33,252 nucleotides of DNA from Micromonospora sp. ALFpr18c (lineage in GTDB: Bacteria > Actinomycetota > Actinomycetes > Mycobacteriales > Micromonosporaceae). Shown piece after piece: positions 1 through 12,826 of the stretch. Where the stretch lies: contig NZ_WBKR01000045.1 of assembly GCF_008868155.1 (NCBI RefSeq), positions 1 to 33,252 of the forward strand, read 5' to 3'. A model generated the notes under the pieces. It searched no databases. It was given only the letters and a program-made list of their open reading frames with translations, and was not told the DNA's origin. Made by a program: the position numbers and the translations under genes. Each line of letters opens with the position of its first letter. The stretch's first letter is position 1.

Positions 1-198
1 CCGCGACTTCACCGTCGCTGGTGCACGGCAGCCCCCGGGAACACCGGCCCGGCCGCCACGGTTACATCCCCCGTACGAGACGCCCGACGCCGGCCCCCGC
101 TGGGGGCTGCCGGGCAGATCCTCGACCTCCCCGCACGGCCGCCACCCCCGGCTTTCACGCGCCGTACGGTGCCCCCTGATGCAGAGGAGCACGCCATC

Positions 199-855
199 AT
201 GCGTACCGATCTGATCCGTAAGACCGCACTGACCGCTGCTGGCCTCGCGTTCACCGGCGGCGCCATCGCCGGCCCCATCACCGCCGCCTACGCCGCCTCG
301 CAGAGCACCCCCGTGTCGCAGACCCAGTCCGAGCGCACCAACGGTGAGCGGGAACTCGGCGTGCGCTACGAGGCACAGCCGAACTTCTACTACTGCGGCC
401 CCGCCGCCACCCGCAACGCCCTGTCCGTGCAGGGTAAGAACATCAACGTCGACGACATGGCCAAGGAGATGGGCACCACCGAGGCCGGCACCAACTCCAT
501 CAACGACATCACCCCCGTGCTGAACAAGGAAACCGGCAAACCCAACGCCTACCACTCGGTCGAGATCAGCAGTTCCACCGCTGATGACAAGCAGACCGAC
601 AAGCTGCGCACCGACATCATCAAGACCATCGACGACGGCCGCGCCGTGGTCGCCAACATCGCCGGCACCAGCACCGACACCGACGGCGCCGTGCACTCCT
701 TCGAAGGCGGGCACTACATCAGCGTCGTCGGCTACCGCGACAACGGCCAGAGCGTGAAGATCGCCGACTCCGCCAACCCCGACACCGCCTCCTACTGGAT
801 CAGCGTCGAGCACCTCGCCGACTGGATCGCCACCCGCGGCTACTCCACCAGCTGA
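199..855 (+). CDS. Secreted C39-like cysteine peptidase
   Basis: A 218-residue exported protein. The ATG at 199 is chosen because AGGAG lies at 184-188; an in-frame GTG at 169 has no such site. Residues 1-33 form a signal peptide: basic start, hydrophobic core, then an AYA-AS cleavage region. The mature part resembles the peptidase C39-like (papain-fold) family. It has YYCGPAATRNAL with the presumed nucleophile Cys66, GGHYISVVGY with His172, and an Asp in IADSANP (Asp190), giving a Cys-His-Asp triad in the expected order. No ABC transporter or bacteriocin precursor is nearby, so this is more likely a stand-alone secreted hydrolase than a bacteriocin-processing peptidase. The substrate cannot be inferred. 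Family assignment is good; activity is inferred. Confidence 0.85.
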   Translation: MRTDLIRKTALTAAGLAFTGGAIAGPITAAYAASQSTPVSQTQSERTNGERELGVRYEAQPNFYYCGPAATRNALSVQGKNINVDDMAKEMGTTEAGTNSINDITPVLNKETGKPNAYHSVEISSSTADDKQTDKLRTDIIKTIDDGRAVVANIAGTSTDTDGAVHSFEGGHYISVVGYRDNGQSVKIADSANPDTASYWISVEHLADWIATRGYSTS

Positions 856-877
856 CCCACCCACACCAACACGAACA

Positions 878-918
878 CTGAAGGGCCGGACCCCAAGACC
901 AGGGGCCCGGCCCTTCAG
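878..918. terminator. Bidirectional terminator between peptidase gene and recQ
   Basis: A perfect 12-bp inverted repeat (CTGAAGGGCCGG at 878-889, complement at 907-918) is extended inward past one A/C mismatch by CCCC/GGGG, with a 7-nt loop. It lies between two convergent stop codons (853-855 and 926-928) and can terminate both. Confidence 0.8.
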
Positions 919-925
919 CATGCGG

Positions 926-2767
<1,842 letters not shown>

Positions 2768-2773
2768 CCGCGG

Positions 2774-2779
2774 AGTCTA
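2774..2779 (-). promoter_or_regulatory. Candidate -10 box for leaderless recQ mRNA
   Basis: On the minus strand TAGACT ends 6 nt before the recQ ATG, and no ribosome binding site is present. This places the predicted transcription start at or next to the A of the ATG. No convincing -35 was seen. Confidence 0.5.
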
Positions 2780-2956
2780 CGAGCCGGCTCCGACATCAGC
2801 GTCTGCAGACCGCTCGCAGGCCGGCCACGAGGTCGGCATGGTCGATGGTCCTGCCGACCAGCATCGACTCGATGGTTGGTGGCCGACGGCTCCGGGAACG
2901 GCGGCAGTTGGCCGCGAGTACCAGCACGGCGACAACCGAGGGTGCGATGGGGGCCG

Positions 2957-3490
2957 TTACTGCCCCGTCTCGCCATCCCCGTCACCCCAGCAGAGCCCGC
3001 CGATGCCGGCCGCGCTGTGGAAGCCAGGGTGCCCGGTGACGTCCATGCAGACCTCTTTGTCGGGACCGACCCGGCCGCAGAAGACCGGCTCGACGTGGTT
3101 CCAGGCGTCGGCCCGGGACAGCAGCGCGGCCCCCGCCGGCATCTCGGGCCGCAGGATCGTCAACCCCTCCGTGTAGACGACGGCCTGGTCGCGGGCCTCC
3201 GTCACGTCGGTCGCCAGGTAGGTCAGGTGCAGAGTCCAGCGCCGGGGCATCCGAAAGCCGCCGGCCGCCGGCCCGTTGCGGCCCGACCGCCGCTCGCGCT
3301 CCGTCGTGTAGCGGCTGACCAAAGATGTGACGTACGCGGACAGAGCGTTTGGTTCCGCCAGCGCGTGCGCGATGGCGGCCCGGACCCGCTCGGACACGTC
3401 GGCCCCGTCGAGTACGGCGCTCAGGTCGTCCTGGAAGCCGTTGCGCTGCTGCGGCTCCCGCTCCCACCGCGACGATCGGTTGTCAGTCAC
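2957..3490 (-). CDS. Hypothetical protein divergent from XRE regulator
   Basis: A 177-residue soluble protein I do not recognise. The GTG at 3490 is preferred over a TTG at 3517 because GAGAGG/AGGGG precedes it. The N-terminal half is charged and rich in Arg and Glu. The C-terminal half contains a beta-like stretch (WTLHLTYLATDV), two Cys-containing segments (VFCGRVGPDKEVCMDV, then GIGGLCWGDGDGETGQ) and a Gly/Asp-rich end. There is no signal peptide, membrane segment or known catalytic motif. It is divergent from the XRE/DUF397 pair and shares a ~150-bp promoter region with it, so it may belong to that module or be controlled by its regulator. That link is only positional. Confidence 0.6.
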   Translation of the reverse strand: MTDNRSSRWEREPQQRNGFQDDLSAVLDGADVSERVRAAIAHALAEPNALSAYVTSLVSRYTTERERRSGRNGPAAGGFRMPRRWTLHLTYLATDVTEARDQAVVYTEGLTILRPEMPAGAALLSRADAWNHVEPVFCGRVGPDKEVCMDVTGHPGFHSAAGIGGLCWGDGDGETGQ

Positions 3491-3571
3491 CAGCCCCTGC
3501 CTCTCCGTAGCGAGCAATTACCTAGAGACTGGACCACGAGGGAACGAAATGCAACGTCGTCTTTTCTTCCT

Positions 3572-3583
3572 TCAAGTACTTGA
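3572..3583. promoter_or_regulatory. 12-bp perfect palindrome, candidate operator
   Basis: TCAAGTACTTGA is its own reverse complement. It lies in an unusually AT-rich stretch between the divergent unknown gene and the XRE regulator, about 56 nt before the regulator start, where an autoregulatory site would be expected. That role is inferred. Confidence 0.45.
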
Positions 3584-3638
3584 TCTGTGGTTGCTCCCAG
3601 GCGAGAATCGATTACTCGCAGTGGAGGTGATGTTGGCG

Positions 3639-4493
3639 ATGTCGCAGGTGCCAAGTCCGACGATCAGAGCCCGCCGTCTGCGGCGCGAGTTGCGCCGCCT
3701 GCGGGACCGCACCGGACACACCGCCGAGGAGGTGGCCAAGATCCTGGGCTGGCATCGGACCAAGGTCATCCGCTTCGAACTCGGGCACTCCCGGGTGATG
3801 CCGAAGGACATGCCTCCGTTGCTCGACCTCTACGACGCCTCCGAAGAGGAGCGGGAGTCGCTGACCGGTTTGCTTCGGCAGTCTCGCCAGAAAGGCTGGT
3901 GGAGCGCCTACGGCGACGTGCTGCCGGACGACTACGTCGGCTTCGAGGCAGAGGCCACGTCGATCAGCGCGTTCGAGAGTCTGTACGTTCCCGGCCTGTT
4001 GCAGACAGAGGAGTACGTCCGCGCGATCGTCAAGGCCGGACGCAGCACCGCCGACCAGGACGAGACCGATCGCGTAGTGGCGGCGAGGCTCGCGCGAAAA
4101 GCTCTGTTGGCCCGTGACGCGCCGCCGTCCTTGTGGGCTGTGTTGGACGAGGCGGTCGTGCGCCGGATGGTTGGTGGCCCGACGGTGATGCGTGCGCAGC
4201 TTGCGCGCTTGGTCGAGGCGTGTGAGATGCCCACGGTGGAGATACAGGTCGTGCCGTTCGCGGCAGGAGCGCACGCGGCGATGGGTGGAGCTTTCACGGT
4301 GCTGGGCTATGCCGACCCGATGCTTGATCCGCCGGTGGTCTACCTCAGCAACGACACCAGCACGCTGTTGCTGGAGGAGGACCGACAGATGGCCCGCTAT
4401 AGACTCATGTTCGACCACCTTCGGGCCAAGGCGCTCGACCCTGACCGGTCTGCGGACCTTCTAACGCGGGTTGCTGCCGAGCTCCCGGACTGA
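3639..4493 (+). CDS. XRE-family regulator with DUF5753 domain (Scr1-like)
   Basis: A 284-residue DNA-binding protein of the type abundant in Streptomyces and relatives. Residues ~8-65 form a Cro/C1-type helix-turn-helix (TAEEVAKILGWHRTKVIRFE). Residues ~95-280 form the DUF5753 effector region, with hallmarks GWWSAYGDVLPDDYVGFEAE, SLYVPGLLQTEEYVRA and VEIQVVPFAAGAHAAMGG. A very strong ribosome binding site, GGAGGTGAT (3623-3631), precedes the start. Spacing favours TTG at 3633 or ATG at 3639, and I use the ATG. The DUF397 gene begins 24 nt downstream. In Streptomyces, pairs of this kind (the Scr1/Scr2 and WhiJ families) act as a regulator with a small antagonist, sometimes described as cryptic toxin-antitoxin modules. 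Ligand and targets are unknown. Confidence 0.9.
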   Translation: MSQVPSPTIRARRLRRELRRLRDRTGHTAEEVAKILGWHRTKVIRFELGHSRVMPKDMPPLLDLYDASEEERESLTGLLRQSRQKGWWSAYGDVLPDDYVGFEAEATSISAFESLYVPGLLQTEEYVRAIVKAGRSTADQDETDRVVAARLARKALLARDAPPSLWAVLDEAVVRRMVGGPTVMRAQLARLVEACEMPTVEIQVVPFAAGAHAAMGGAFTVLGYADPMLDPPVVYLSNDTSTLLLEEDRQMARYRLMFDHLRAKALDPDRSADLLTRVAAELPD

Positions 4494-4517
4494 GGCCGAT
4501 TACTTGGAGCGCTAGCG

Positions 4518-4721
4518 ATGACCCTTCCGGATCTGGCACAGGTTGCCTGGCGCAAGAGCAGCCGAAGCGGCGCCAACGATTCGAATTGCGTTGAGGTCGG
4601 CGAGGTGTCGAGTGGGCTGGCAGTGCGGGATTCCAAGGATCCGGGCGGGCCGGCGCTTCTCTTCGACCGGGACGCTTGGTTGTCGTTCGTGACCGGTCTG
4701 CGGCGCGGCCCGCTCGGCTGA
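4518..4721 (+). CDS. DUF397 small protein
   Basis: A 67-residue DUF397 protein. The family pattern is clear: WRKSSRSG near the N terminus, SNCVEV, LAVRDSKDPGGPAL, then an aromatic-rich W-x3-V end. GGAG lies 10 nt upstream of the ATG. It follows the XRE/DUF5753 gene by 24 nt and is probably co-transcribed. In studied actinobacterial pairs the DUF397 protein binds and antagonises the cognate regulator; applying that here is inference. Confidence 0.9.
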   Translation: MTLPDLAQVAWRKSSRSGANDSNCVEVGEVSSGLAVRDSKDPGGPALLFDRDAWLSFVTGLRRGPLG

Positions 4722-4779
4722 CGCCTGCGGCAAGGTGTCGGTCGCCCTGATGCCGGCGGCATCACCTCCATCCGGTTGG

Positions 4780-5688
4780 ATGGCACCCATGGCGGTACGC
4801 ATCGACATCGACGCACTCCGGGACGCGGCCGGACCTATGGTCTGTGCAGCGGCGGACAAGCTTCAAGCATCTGATCAACCGGTGGTGCCGAGGCCGGCCG
4901 GTGGGGGAGTTTCCTACGTGTTCCGTGAGGCCGGGCAGCCTCCGTTCGAAGTCTGGGTGGGTATCACGGCAGACGGTTTCACCGCCGAGTGCGACTGCGC
5001 AGCCGCCGAGGAGTTGTGCGCCCACGCCGTGGCCCTCACCGCCACTGCCCTGGACGGCGGCTTCACGTGGTCGTCGGCGGCCACCCCGCCGTCGGCTCTG
5101 GCGATCGACCCGAGGGCCGCCGAGTTGGCCGAAGTCGCGAGCAGCATCCCCGCCCGACGCTTGGCGCTGTTGGTCGCCGAGTGGGCAGCCACGGATCGTG
5201 TCTTGGAAAACCGGCTGCGCGGGCAGGCTGGCCAACTCACGGCTTTCTCCGCTGCGGAGCTGGCCGGCATCCGTCGGACGATCGACAACCTGGCCCACGA
5301 GGCGACCAGCGGCAGCCGTTGGGATCTGCACGATGTGGAGAAGGCCGGTCGGGCGATCGTCGAGGAGATCGAGGTGCTTGCCCAACGGCCGCCGACCCAG
5401 GAAGCGCTGTTGTTGGTCGAGCGGGCCGCCCGCACGTGGGACGGCCTCGCCACCTACCTCTACGACGCCTGGGAGACGTACGAGGATGAGCCGGCCGAGA
5501 TCGGCGGTGCCCTACGGGCGGTCCACGTCCAGCTCTGCGAGCAGGTGCAGCCGGATCCCGACGAGTTGGCCGCCCGACTGGTCGAGATCGTCGAGGCGGC
5601 CGACGTCGACTCGTGCCTTGATGAGCCGAACGATTACCTCGCCGTGCTTGGTCAGCAACGGGTCAAGGCGCTTCGGCACCGCCGCTGA
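4780..5688 (+). CDS. SWIM zinc-finger protein
   Basis: A protein of about 302 residues with an N-terminal SWIM zinc finger: CDC, then CAH after six residues (Cys71, Cys73, Cys80, His82 from the chosen start), fitting C-x-C-x(n)-C-x-H. SWIM domains bind DNA or protein and occur in SWI2/SNF2-associated proteins. Here the finger is followed by an Ala/Glu-rich helical region with no helicase motifs, so this is a stand-alone SWIM protein of unknown role. The start is uncertain. GTG 4735, ATG 4780 and ATG 4789 are in frame and none has a good ribosome binding site; the conserved-looking sequence starts near MAVRIDIDALRDAAG, favouring one of the ATGs. It follows DUF397 closely and could be co-transcribed. 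Confidence 0.8.
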   Translation: MAPMAVRIDIDALRDAAGPMVCAAADKLQASDQPVVPRPAGGGVSYVFREAGQPPFEVWVGITADGFTAECDCAAAEELCAHAVALTATALDGGFTWSSAATPPSALAIDPRAAELAEVASSIPARRLALLVAEWAATDRVLENRLRGQAGQLTAFSAAELAGIRRTIDNLAHEATSGSRWDLHDVEKAGRAIVEEIEVLAQRPPTQEALLLVERAARTWDGLATYLYDAWETYEDEPAEIGGALRAVHVQLCEQVQPDPDELAARLVEIVEAADVDSCLDEPNDYLAVLGQQRVKALRHRR

Positions 5689-5815
5689 CGGTCGTCATGA
5701 TCCGCGTTGCCGGCCGCGGGTGATCGGCGGTTGCCAGGCGGTCAGGTCCGTCTGAGTGCGGTTGAGTTCGTTGAGCTGTGCGTCCAGGAAGGCGCTGTAG
5801 GCATCGGCCGGGGAT

Positions 5816-5852
5816 CCGTCCGGCGCACCCGAGCGACGGGTGCGCCGGACGG
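5816..5852. terminator. Strong hairpin 3' of the GYD-like gene
   Basis: A perfect 15-bp inverted repeat (CCGTCCGGCGCACCC at 5816-5830, complement at 5838-5852) with a 7-nt loop. It begins about 10 nt past the stop of the minus-strand gene. No gene reads into it strongly from the other side except possibly the SWIM gene, so it may work in both directions. Confidence 0.7.
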
Positions 5853-5861
5853 GCGACGGCC

Positions 5862-6206
5862 TCAGCCCGGCTGGCTGGACCGGTTGGCCAGGCCGCGCGG
5901 CGGTGCCTTCATCCCGACCACGATGTCGACGATCTCGATGTAGCGGGCCTTGTTGCCCATCCGGAACGCGGTGGCCGCCGCGTTGATCTCCTCCAGGGTG
6001 TCGGCCTCGACCATGGTGATCTGGTCGTACGTGCCGTTCACCCCGGTGCACACGACGTGGGTGAGCTGCTTGGCGAAGCGGCCCAGATCCCGGGCGTGCT
6101 CGGCGGAGACCTCGTGGATGCCCTCCCGGCCCAGGGCGAAGTACTCCGGGTTGATCCGCATGAACAGGAAGCCGATGTACTTGTTCTTGTCCGCCAGATC
6201 GTGCAT
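5862..6206 (-). CDS. Small conserved protein, GYD/dimeric alpha-beta barrel-like
   Basis: A 114-residue soluble protein. GGGAGGG lies 4-5 nt before the ATG, fixing the start. The pattern (IGFLFMRINPEYF, helix, LTHVVCTGVNGTYDQITMVEAD, helix, IEIVDIVVGMKAPPRG) alternates beta strands and helices as in ferredoxin-like dimeric alpha/beta barrels such as the GYD domain. No catalytic residues are evident and the function is unknown. It is monocistronic, with its own promoter and a strong hairpin just after the stop. It is divergent from rapZ. Confidence 0.75.
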   Translation of the reverse strand: MHDLADKNKYIGFLFMRINPEYFALGREGIHEVSAEHARDLGRFAKQLTHVVCTGVNGTYDQITMVEADTLEEINAAATAFRMGNKARYIEIVDIVVGMKAPPRGLANRSSQPG

Positions 6207-6252
6207 CGCACCCTCCCAGATGTCGGCGTTGACCTGCGGCGATCACGAGGAG

Positions 6253-6280
6253 CTTATAGATGATTACTGATCGTCATCAA
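6253..6280 (-). promoter_or_regulatory. Sigma-70-type promoter of the GYD-like gene
   Basis: On the minus strand TTGATG (6280-6275) and TATAAG (6258-6253) are separated by 16 bp, predicting a ~40-nt 5' UTR. The spacer is an imperfect palindrome with outer arms GATGA/TCATC, a possible repressor site. Confidence 0.55.
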
Positions 6281-6367
6281 GGGCGGTGACTGTCGGGAGG
6301 GCGACCGCCGGCCGGTCCGTCGACGTCCGAGCGGCCACGGGTGCCCGACCTCTCCCGCGCGGCGGGA

Positions 6368-6373
6368 TAGAGT
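6368..6373 (+). promoter_or_regulatory. Candidate -10 box for rapZ-yvcK-whiA
   Basis: TAGAGT within GGGATAGAGTCGCT, about 57 nt before the rapZ start. Closely similar boxes (GATAGGGTC) lie upstream of gap and tkt. The -35 is not recognisable. Confidence 0.45.
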
Positions 6374-6430
6374 CGCTGATTGACCAATCGCGGCCGATGG
6401 CGGCCGCGGCGCCACGGCTTGGGGGTACGG

Positions 6431-7336
6431 GTGAGCGAGGCGCACACAGTCGGCGACGGGCAGCCGACGGCCGAGTCGGAGACCACTCTGGTGGTGGTCA
6501 CCGGGGTGTCCGGTGGCGGTCGCAGCACCGTCGCCCGCGCGTTGGAGAACGTCGGCTACTACGTGGTGGACAACCTGCCGCAGGCGCTGATGCTCGACAT
6601 GGCCGAGTTGGCGTTCAAGGCCGGGGGAGCGGCCCGGCGTACGGCGATGGTGCTCGACGTCCGCTCGCGGGCCTTCTCCACCGACCTGGCCGGGGCGATC
6701 CGCGAGCTCAAGGAACGCGGCTTCTCGCCCCGGGTGGTCTTCGTCGACGCCGACGACGAGGTGCTGATCCGACGGTTCGAGAGCGTGCGCCGGTCGCACC
6801 CGTTGCAGGGCGACGGGCGGTTGGCCGACGGCATCGCCGTGGAGCGCGGCCTGCTGGAGGAGGCCCGCGACCAGGCCGACGTGATCATCGACACCAGTCA
6901 CCTGAACGTCAACCAGCTCCGGCGGCGCATCGAGGAGCTGTTCGGCGGCGAGGACGCCCGCCGGCTGCGGGTCACCGTGCTGTCGTTCGGCTTCAAGTAC
7001 GGCCTGCCGCCCGACGCCGACTTCGTGCTGGACGCCCGCTTCCTGCCCAACCCGTACTGGGTGCCGGAGCTGCGGGAGCACACCGGTCGGGAGGAGGCGG
7101 TCAGCGCGTACGTGCTGGGTCAGGAGGGCGCGGACGCGTTCGTCGCCTCGTACGCCGACCTGGTCAACGCCACCACCACCGGGTTCGAGCGGGAGGGCAA
7201 GCGGTACCTGACCGTCGCCGTGGGCTGCACCGGTGGCAAGCACCGCAGCGTGGCCATCGCCGAGGAGCTGGCCGGGCGGCTGCGCCAGTCCGGGCTGGCG
7301 GCCAACGCGCAGCACCGCGACCTGGGGCGGGAATGA
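6431..7336 (+). CDS. rapZ: RNase adapter protein RapZ
   Basis: A 301-residue P-loop protein of the RapZ/YvcJ family. The Walker A motif GVSGGGRS (25-32) has Arg where Lys is usual. YYVVDNLPQALM and FVDADDEVLIRRF are family motifs. The C-terminal domain has VLSFGFKYGLPPDADFVLDARFLPNP and the signature VGCTGGKHRSVAIAEEL. In E. coli RapZ guides RNase E to GlmZ and binds GlcN6P; in Gram-positives the nucleotide-binding YvcJ role is less defined. The GTG at 6431 is used because GGGGG lies 5 nt upstream. The stop overlaps the yvcK start (ATGA), indicating translational coupling. Confidence 0.95.
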   Translation: MSEAHTVGDGQPTAESETTLVVVTGVSGGGRSTVARALENVGYYVVDNLPQALMLDMAELAFKAGGAARRTAMVLDVRSRAFSTDLAGAIRELKERGFSPRVVFVDADDEVLIRRFESVRRSHPLQGDGRLADGIAVERGLLEEARDQADVIIDTSHLNVNQLRRRIEELFGGEDARRLRVTVLSFGFKYGLPPDADFVLDARFLPNPYWVPELREHTGREEAVSAYVLGQEGADAFVASYADLVNATTTGFEREGKRYLTVAVGCTGGKHRSVAIAEELAGRLRQSGLAANAQHRDLGRE

Positions 7337-8379
7337 CGGCGCGCCGGGTGGTGGCGTTCGGCGGCGGGCACGGGCTGTCCGCGTCGCTGCGCGCGCTGCG
7401 CCACTGCGCCCCCGAACTCGACCTGGACATCACCGCGGTGGTCACGGTCGGCGACGACGGCGGTTCCAGTGGCCGGCTGCGCGCCGAGCGCGGTGGTCTG
7501 CCGCCGGGCGACCTGCGGCAGGCCCTGGTCGCGCTGGCCGGTGACCATCCGGCCACCCGGCGCAGCGCCGGCCTCTTCCAGCACCGCTTCGCGGCCGTGC
7601 CGCTCGGCGTACCCCGGTCCGGCGCGAGAGATCCGGCCCCGGCGGCGGCCGACGGCCCGGAGCGGCGCGGTGCCGGCCCGCATGGCAGCGACGGGCTGGC
7701 CGGGCACGCGGTGGGCAACCTGGTCCTCTGCGGCCTCATGGAGCTGCTCGGTGACCCGGTGGCGGCGCTGGAGCACGCCGGGGCGATGCTCGGCGCGGTC
7801 GGCCGGGTGCTGCCGATGTCCCGCCAGCCGGTCGGTATCGAGGCCCGGGTGCGCGGGGTCGACCCGGCCGCGCCGGACGAGGTGCGTACCGTCCGCGGCC
7901 AGCACCAGGTGGCGGTCACGACCGGGCACGTCGAGTCGCTGCGGCTCACCCCGGCCGCCCCGGCGGCCTGCGCCGAGGCGCTCGCCGCGATCGGCTCGGC
8001 GGACTGGTTGATCTTCGGGCCGGGGAGTTGGTACACCAGCGTGCTGCCGCATCTGCTGGTGCCGCAGCTGGCCGACGCGATCGTGTCCAGCCCGGCCCGG
8101 CGGCTGGTCACGCTGAACCTCGCCGCGGAGAAGGAGACCCTCGGGCTCTCCGTCGCCGATCATCTCGCGGCGCTGCGCTGGTATCTTCCCGAGCTCAAGG
8201 TGGATCTCGTGCTGGCCGACGCCAAGGCGGTGGGTGACCCCGAACCGGTCGAACGTGCGGCAGAATCGCTGGGTGCCCGCCTGGTCCTCGCCCCCGTCGC
8301 CGTCCTCGACGGCACTCCCCGCCATGATCCGGCTGCCCTGGGCGCCGCGCTGGTGCCTGTCCTGGGCGCCGATCGTTAG
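7333..8379 (+). CDS. yvcK: Gluconeogenesis factor YvcK/CofD-like protein
   Basis: A 348-residue protein of the CofD/YvcK superfamily. In Bacillus and Mycobacterium, YvcK (CuvA) affects cell-wall precursor metabolism and growth on gluconeogenic carbon sources, and binds UDP-sugars. Motifs include FGGGHGLSASLRAL at the N terminus, VTVGDDGGSSGRLR (about 37-50), GHAVGNL, and IFGPGSWYTSVLPHLLV. Residues ~91-120 are a Pro/Ala/Gly/Arg-rich insertion before LAGHAVGNL, likely a disordered loop. It overlaps rapZ by 4 nt. The rapZ-yvcK-whiA order is conserved in Gram-positives. Confidence 0.94.
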   Translation: MTARRVVAFGGGHGLSASLRALRHCAPELDLDITAVVTVGDDGGSSGRLRAERGGLPPGDLRQALVALAGDHPATRRSAGLFQHRFAAVPLGVPRSGARDPAPAAADGPERRGAGPHGSDGLAGHAVGNLVLCGLMELLGDPVAALEHAGAMLGAVGRVLPMSRQPVGIEARVRGVDPAAPDEVRTVRGQHQVAVTTGHVESLRLTPAAPAACAEALAAIGSADWLIFGPGSWYTSVLPHLLVPQLADAIVSSPARRLVTLNLAAEKETLGLSVADHLAALRWYLPELKVDLVLADAKAVGDPEPVERAAESLGARLVLAPVAVLDGTPRHDPAALGAALVPVLGADR

Positions 8380-8433
8380 ACACGTACGTAATCTCCGGCG
8401 ACACGCCGGAACCGGTCCGTGAGGGGACGCACA

Positions 8434-9414
8434 ATGGCGATGACGGCTGCGGTCAAGGACGAGCTGAGTCGGGTCGACGTGCCCAAGCCCTGCTGTCGGC
8501 GGGCGGAGATGGCTGCGCTGCTGCGCTTCGCCGGTGGGCTGCACATCGTCTCCGGCCGCGTGGTGGTGGAGGCTGAACTGGACACCGGCGCGGTGGCCCG
8601 GCGGCTTCGGCGGGAGATTGCCGAGGTCTACGGCTATCCCAGCGAGATCCACGTGCTGGCCTCCGGTGGGCTGCGCAAGGGCAGCCACTTCATCGTCCGG
8701 GTGGTCAAGGACGGCGAGGCCCTCGCCCGGCAGACCGGCCTGCTGGACGTGCGTGGCCGGCCCGTGCGCGGGCTGCCCCCGCACGTCGTGGCGGCGAACG
8801 TCTGCTGCGCGGTGTCCGCGTGGCGCGGCGCGTTCATGGCGCACGGTTCGCTCACCGAGCCCGGCCGCTCCAGCGCCCTGGAGATCACCTGCCCGGGGCC
8901 GGAGTCGGCGCTCGCGCTGGTCGGCGCGGCCCGCCGGATCGGCATCACCGCCAAGAACCGTGAGGTACGCGGGGTCGACCGGGTCGTGGTCAAGGACGGC
9001 GACGCCATCGCCGCGCTGCTCACCCGCATCGGCGCGCACTCCAGCGTGCTGGCGTGGGAGGAACGGCGGGTCCGCCGCGAGGTGCGGGCCACCGCCAACC
9101 GGCTGGCCAACTTCGACGACGCCAACCTGCGCCGCTCCGCGCGTGCCGCCGTGGCCGCCGCTGCCCGGGTGACCCGTGCGCTGGAGATCCTGGCCGACGA
9201 GGCGCCCAACCACCTGACCGACGCCGGTCGGCTGCGCCTGGAGCACCGGCAGGCGTCGCTGGAGGAGTTGGGCGCGTTGGCCGACCCCCCGCTGACCAAG
9301 GACGCCATCGCGGGGCGGATCCGCCGGCTCCTGGCGCTGGCCGACAAGCGGGCCCGGGACCTGGGCATCCCGGATACGGAAGCAGCCGTCACGCCCGACA
9401 TGCTCGTGGTCTGA
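8434..9414 (+). CDS. whiA: Sporulation regulator WhiA
   Basis: A 326-residue protein, the expected length. The N-terminal part is related to LAGLIDADG homing endonucleases but without nuclease function ([33 protein letters not shown]). The C-terminal helix-turn-helix includes the conserved [26 protein letters not shown]. In Streptomyces WhiA acts with WhiB to switch hyphae from growth to sporulation septation. GAGGGG lies 7 nt before the ATG at 8434; an upstream in-frame GTG at 8419 overlaps that site and was rejected. It follows yvcK by 54 nt. Confidence 0.96.
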   Translation: MAMTAAVKDELSRVDVPKPCCRRAEMAALLRFAGGLHIVSGRVVVEAELDTGAVARRLRREIAEVYGYPSEIHVLASGGLRKGSHFIVRVVKDGEALARQTGLLDVRGRPVRGLPPHVVAANVCCAVSAWRGAFMAHGSLTEPGRSSALEITCPGPESALALVGAARRIGITAKNREVRGVDRVVVKDGDAIAALLTRIGAHSSVLAWEERRVRREVRATANRLANFDDANLRRSARAAVAAAARVTRALEILADEAPNHLTDAGRLRLEHRQASLEELGALADPPLTKDAIAGRIRRLLALADKRARDLGIPDTEAAVTPDMLVV

Positions 9415-9417
9415 TAG

Positions 9418-11939
<2,522 letters not shown>

Positions 11940-12731
11940 ATGGCGAGCACCACCCGCCGGCCGTTGATGGCCGGCAACTGGAAGATGAACCTCAACCACC
12001 TCGAGGCCAACCTGCTGGTGCAGAAGCTGGCCGCGAGCCTCACCGAGAAGCAGCTCACCGAGGTCGAGACGGTCGTGCTGCCGCCCTTCACGGACCTGCG
12101 GACGGTGCAGACCGCGGTGGACGGCGACAAGCTGCTGATCGGCTACGGCGGGCAGGACCTGTCCCCGCACGCCTCGGGCGCGTACACCGGTGACATCTCC
12201 GGTGCGATGCTGGCCAAGCTCGGCTGCACGTACGTCGTGGTCGGGCACTCCGAGCGGCGGGCCTACCACCACGAGGACGACGGCGTGGTCAACGCCAAGG
12301 TGAAGGCGGCGCTGACGCACGGCCTGACCCCGATCCTCTGCGTGGGGGAGGGGCTGGACGTACGCGAGCAGGGCACCCATGTGGCGCACTGTGCCGACCA
12401 GCTCGACGGTGGCCTCGCCGGGCTCACCGCCGAGCAGGTGCGGCAGGTCGTGATCGCGTACGAGCCGGTCTGGGCGATCGGCACCGGCAAGACCGCGACG
12501 CCGGAGGACGCCCAGGAGGTCTGCGGTGCGATCCGCCAGCGGTTGGCGGAGCGTTTCGACCAGGAGACCGCCGATGCGGTCCGGGTCCTCTACGGTGGGT
12601 CGGTCAAGGCGTCCAACGTCGCCTCGATCATGGCCCAGCCGGACGTGGACGGGGGCCTCGTGGGGGGTGCCAGCCTGGACGCGGAGGAATTCGCGCAGAT
12701 CTGCCGGTTCCCCGAGCACATCGCCCGCTGA
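11940..12731 (+). CDS. tpiA: Triosephosphate isomerase
   Basis: A 263-residue TIM-barrel enzyme interconverting dihydroxyacetone phosphate and glyceraldehyde-3-phosphate. The catalytic residues are all present: Lys15 in GNWKMN, His103 in VVGHSERR, and Glu175 in the signature [11 protein letters not shown]. The phosphate-binding YGGSVKASN and GLVGGASLD motifs lie near the C terminus. The ATG directly follows the pgk stop with no gap, so translation is coupled. It is the third gene of the gap-pgk-tpiA unit. Confidence 0.97.
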   Translation: MASTTRRPLMAGNWKMNLNHLEANLLVQKLAASLTEKQLTEVETVVLPPFTDLRTVQTAVDGDKLLIGYGGQDLSPHASGAYTGDISGAMLAKLGCTYVVVGHSERRAYHHEDDGVVNAKVKAALTHGLTPILCVGEGLDVREQGTHVAHCADQLDGGLAGLTAEQVRQVVIAYEPVWAIGTGKTATPEDAQEVCGAIRQRLAERFDQETADAVRVLYGGSVKASNVASIMAQPDVDGGLVGGASLDAEEFAQICRFPEHIAR

Positions 12732-12826
12732 TCGCTCGCTATCCTTGACACCGCCCGTCCACCGGCCGGTGCCACCGTGCCCGACCTGTCCGGGCGAGGA
12801 TCGCTACGAGAGGACTGCCCCCAGCC

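Noticed and set aside
9..281. Minus-strand 90-codon frame at the left end
   Set aside because: Arg/Ala/Gly-rich with no recognisable features, and it overlaps the signal peptide of the secreted peptidase.
5707..6270. Plus-strand frames opposite the GYD-like gene
   Set aside because: They are shadows of a minus-strand gene that has a promoter, ribosome binding site and terminator.
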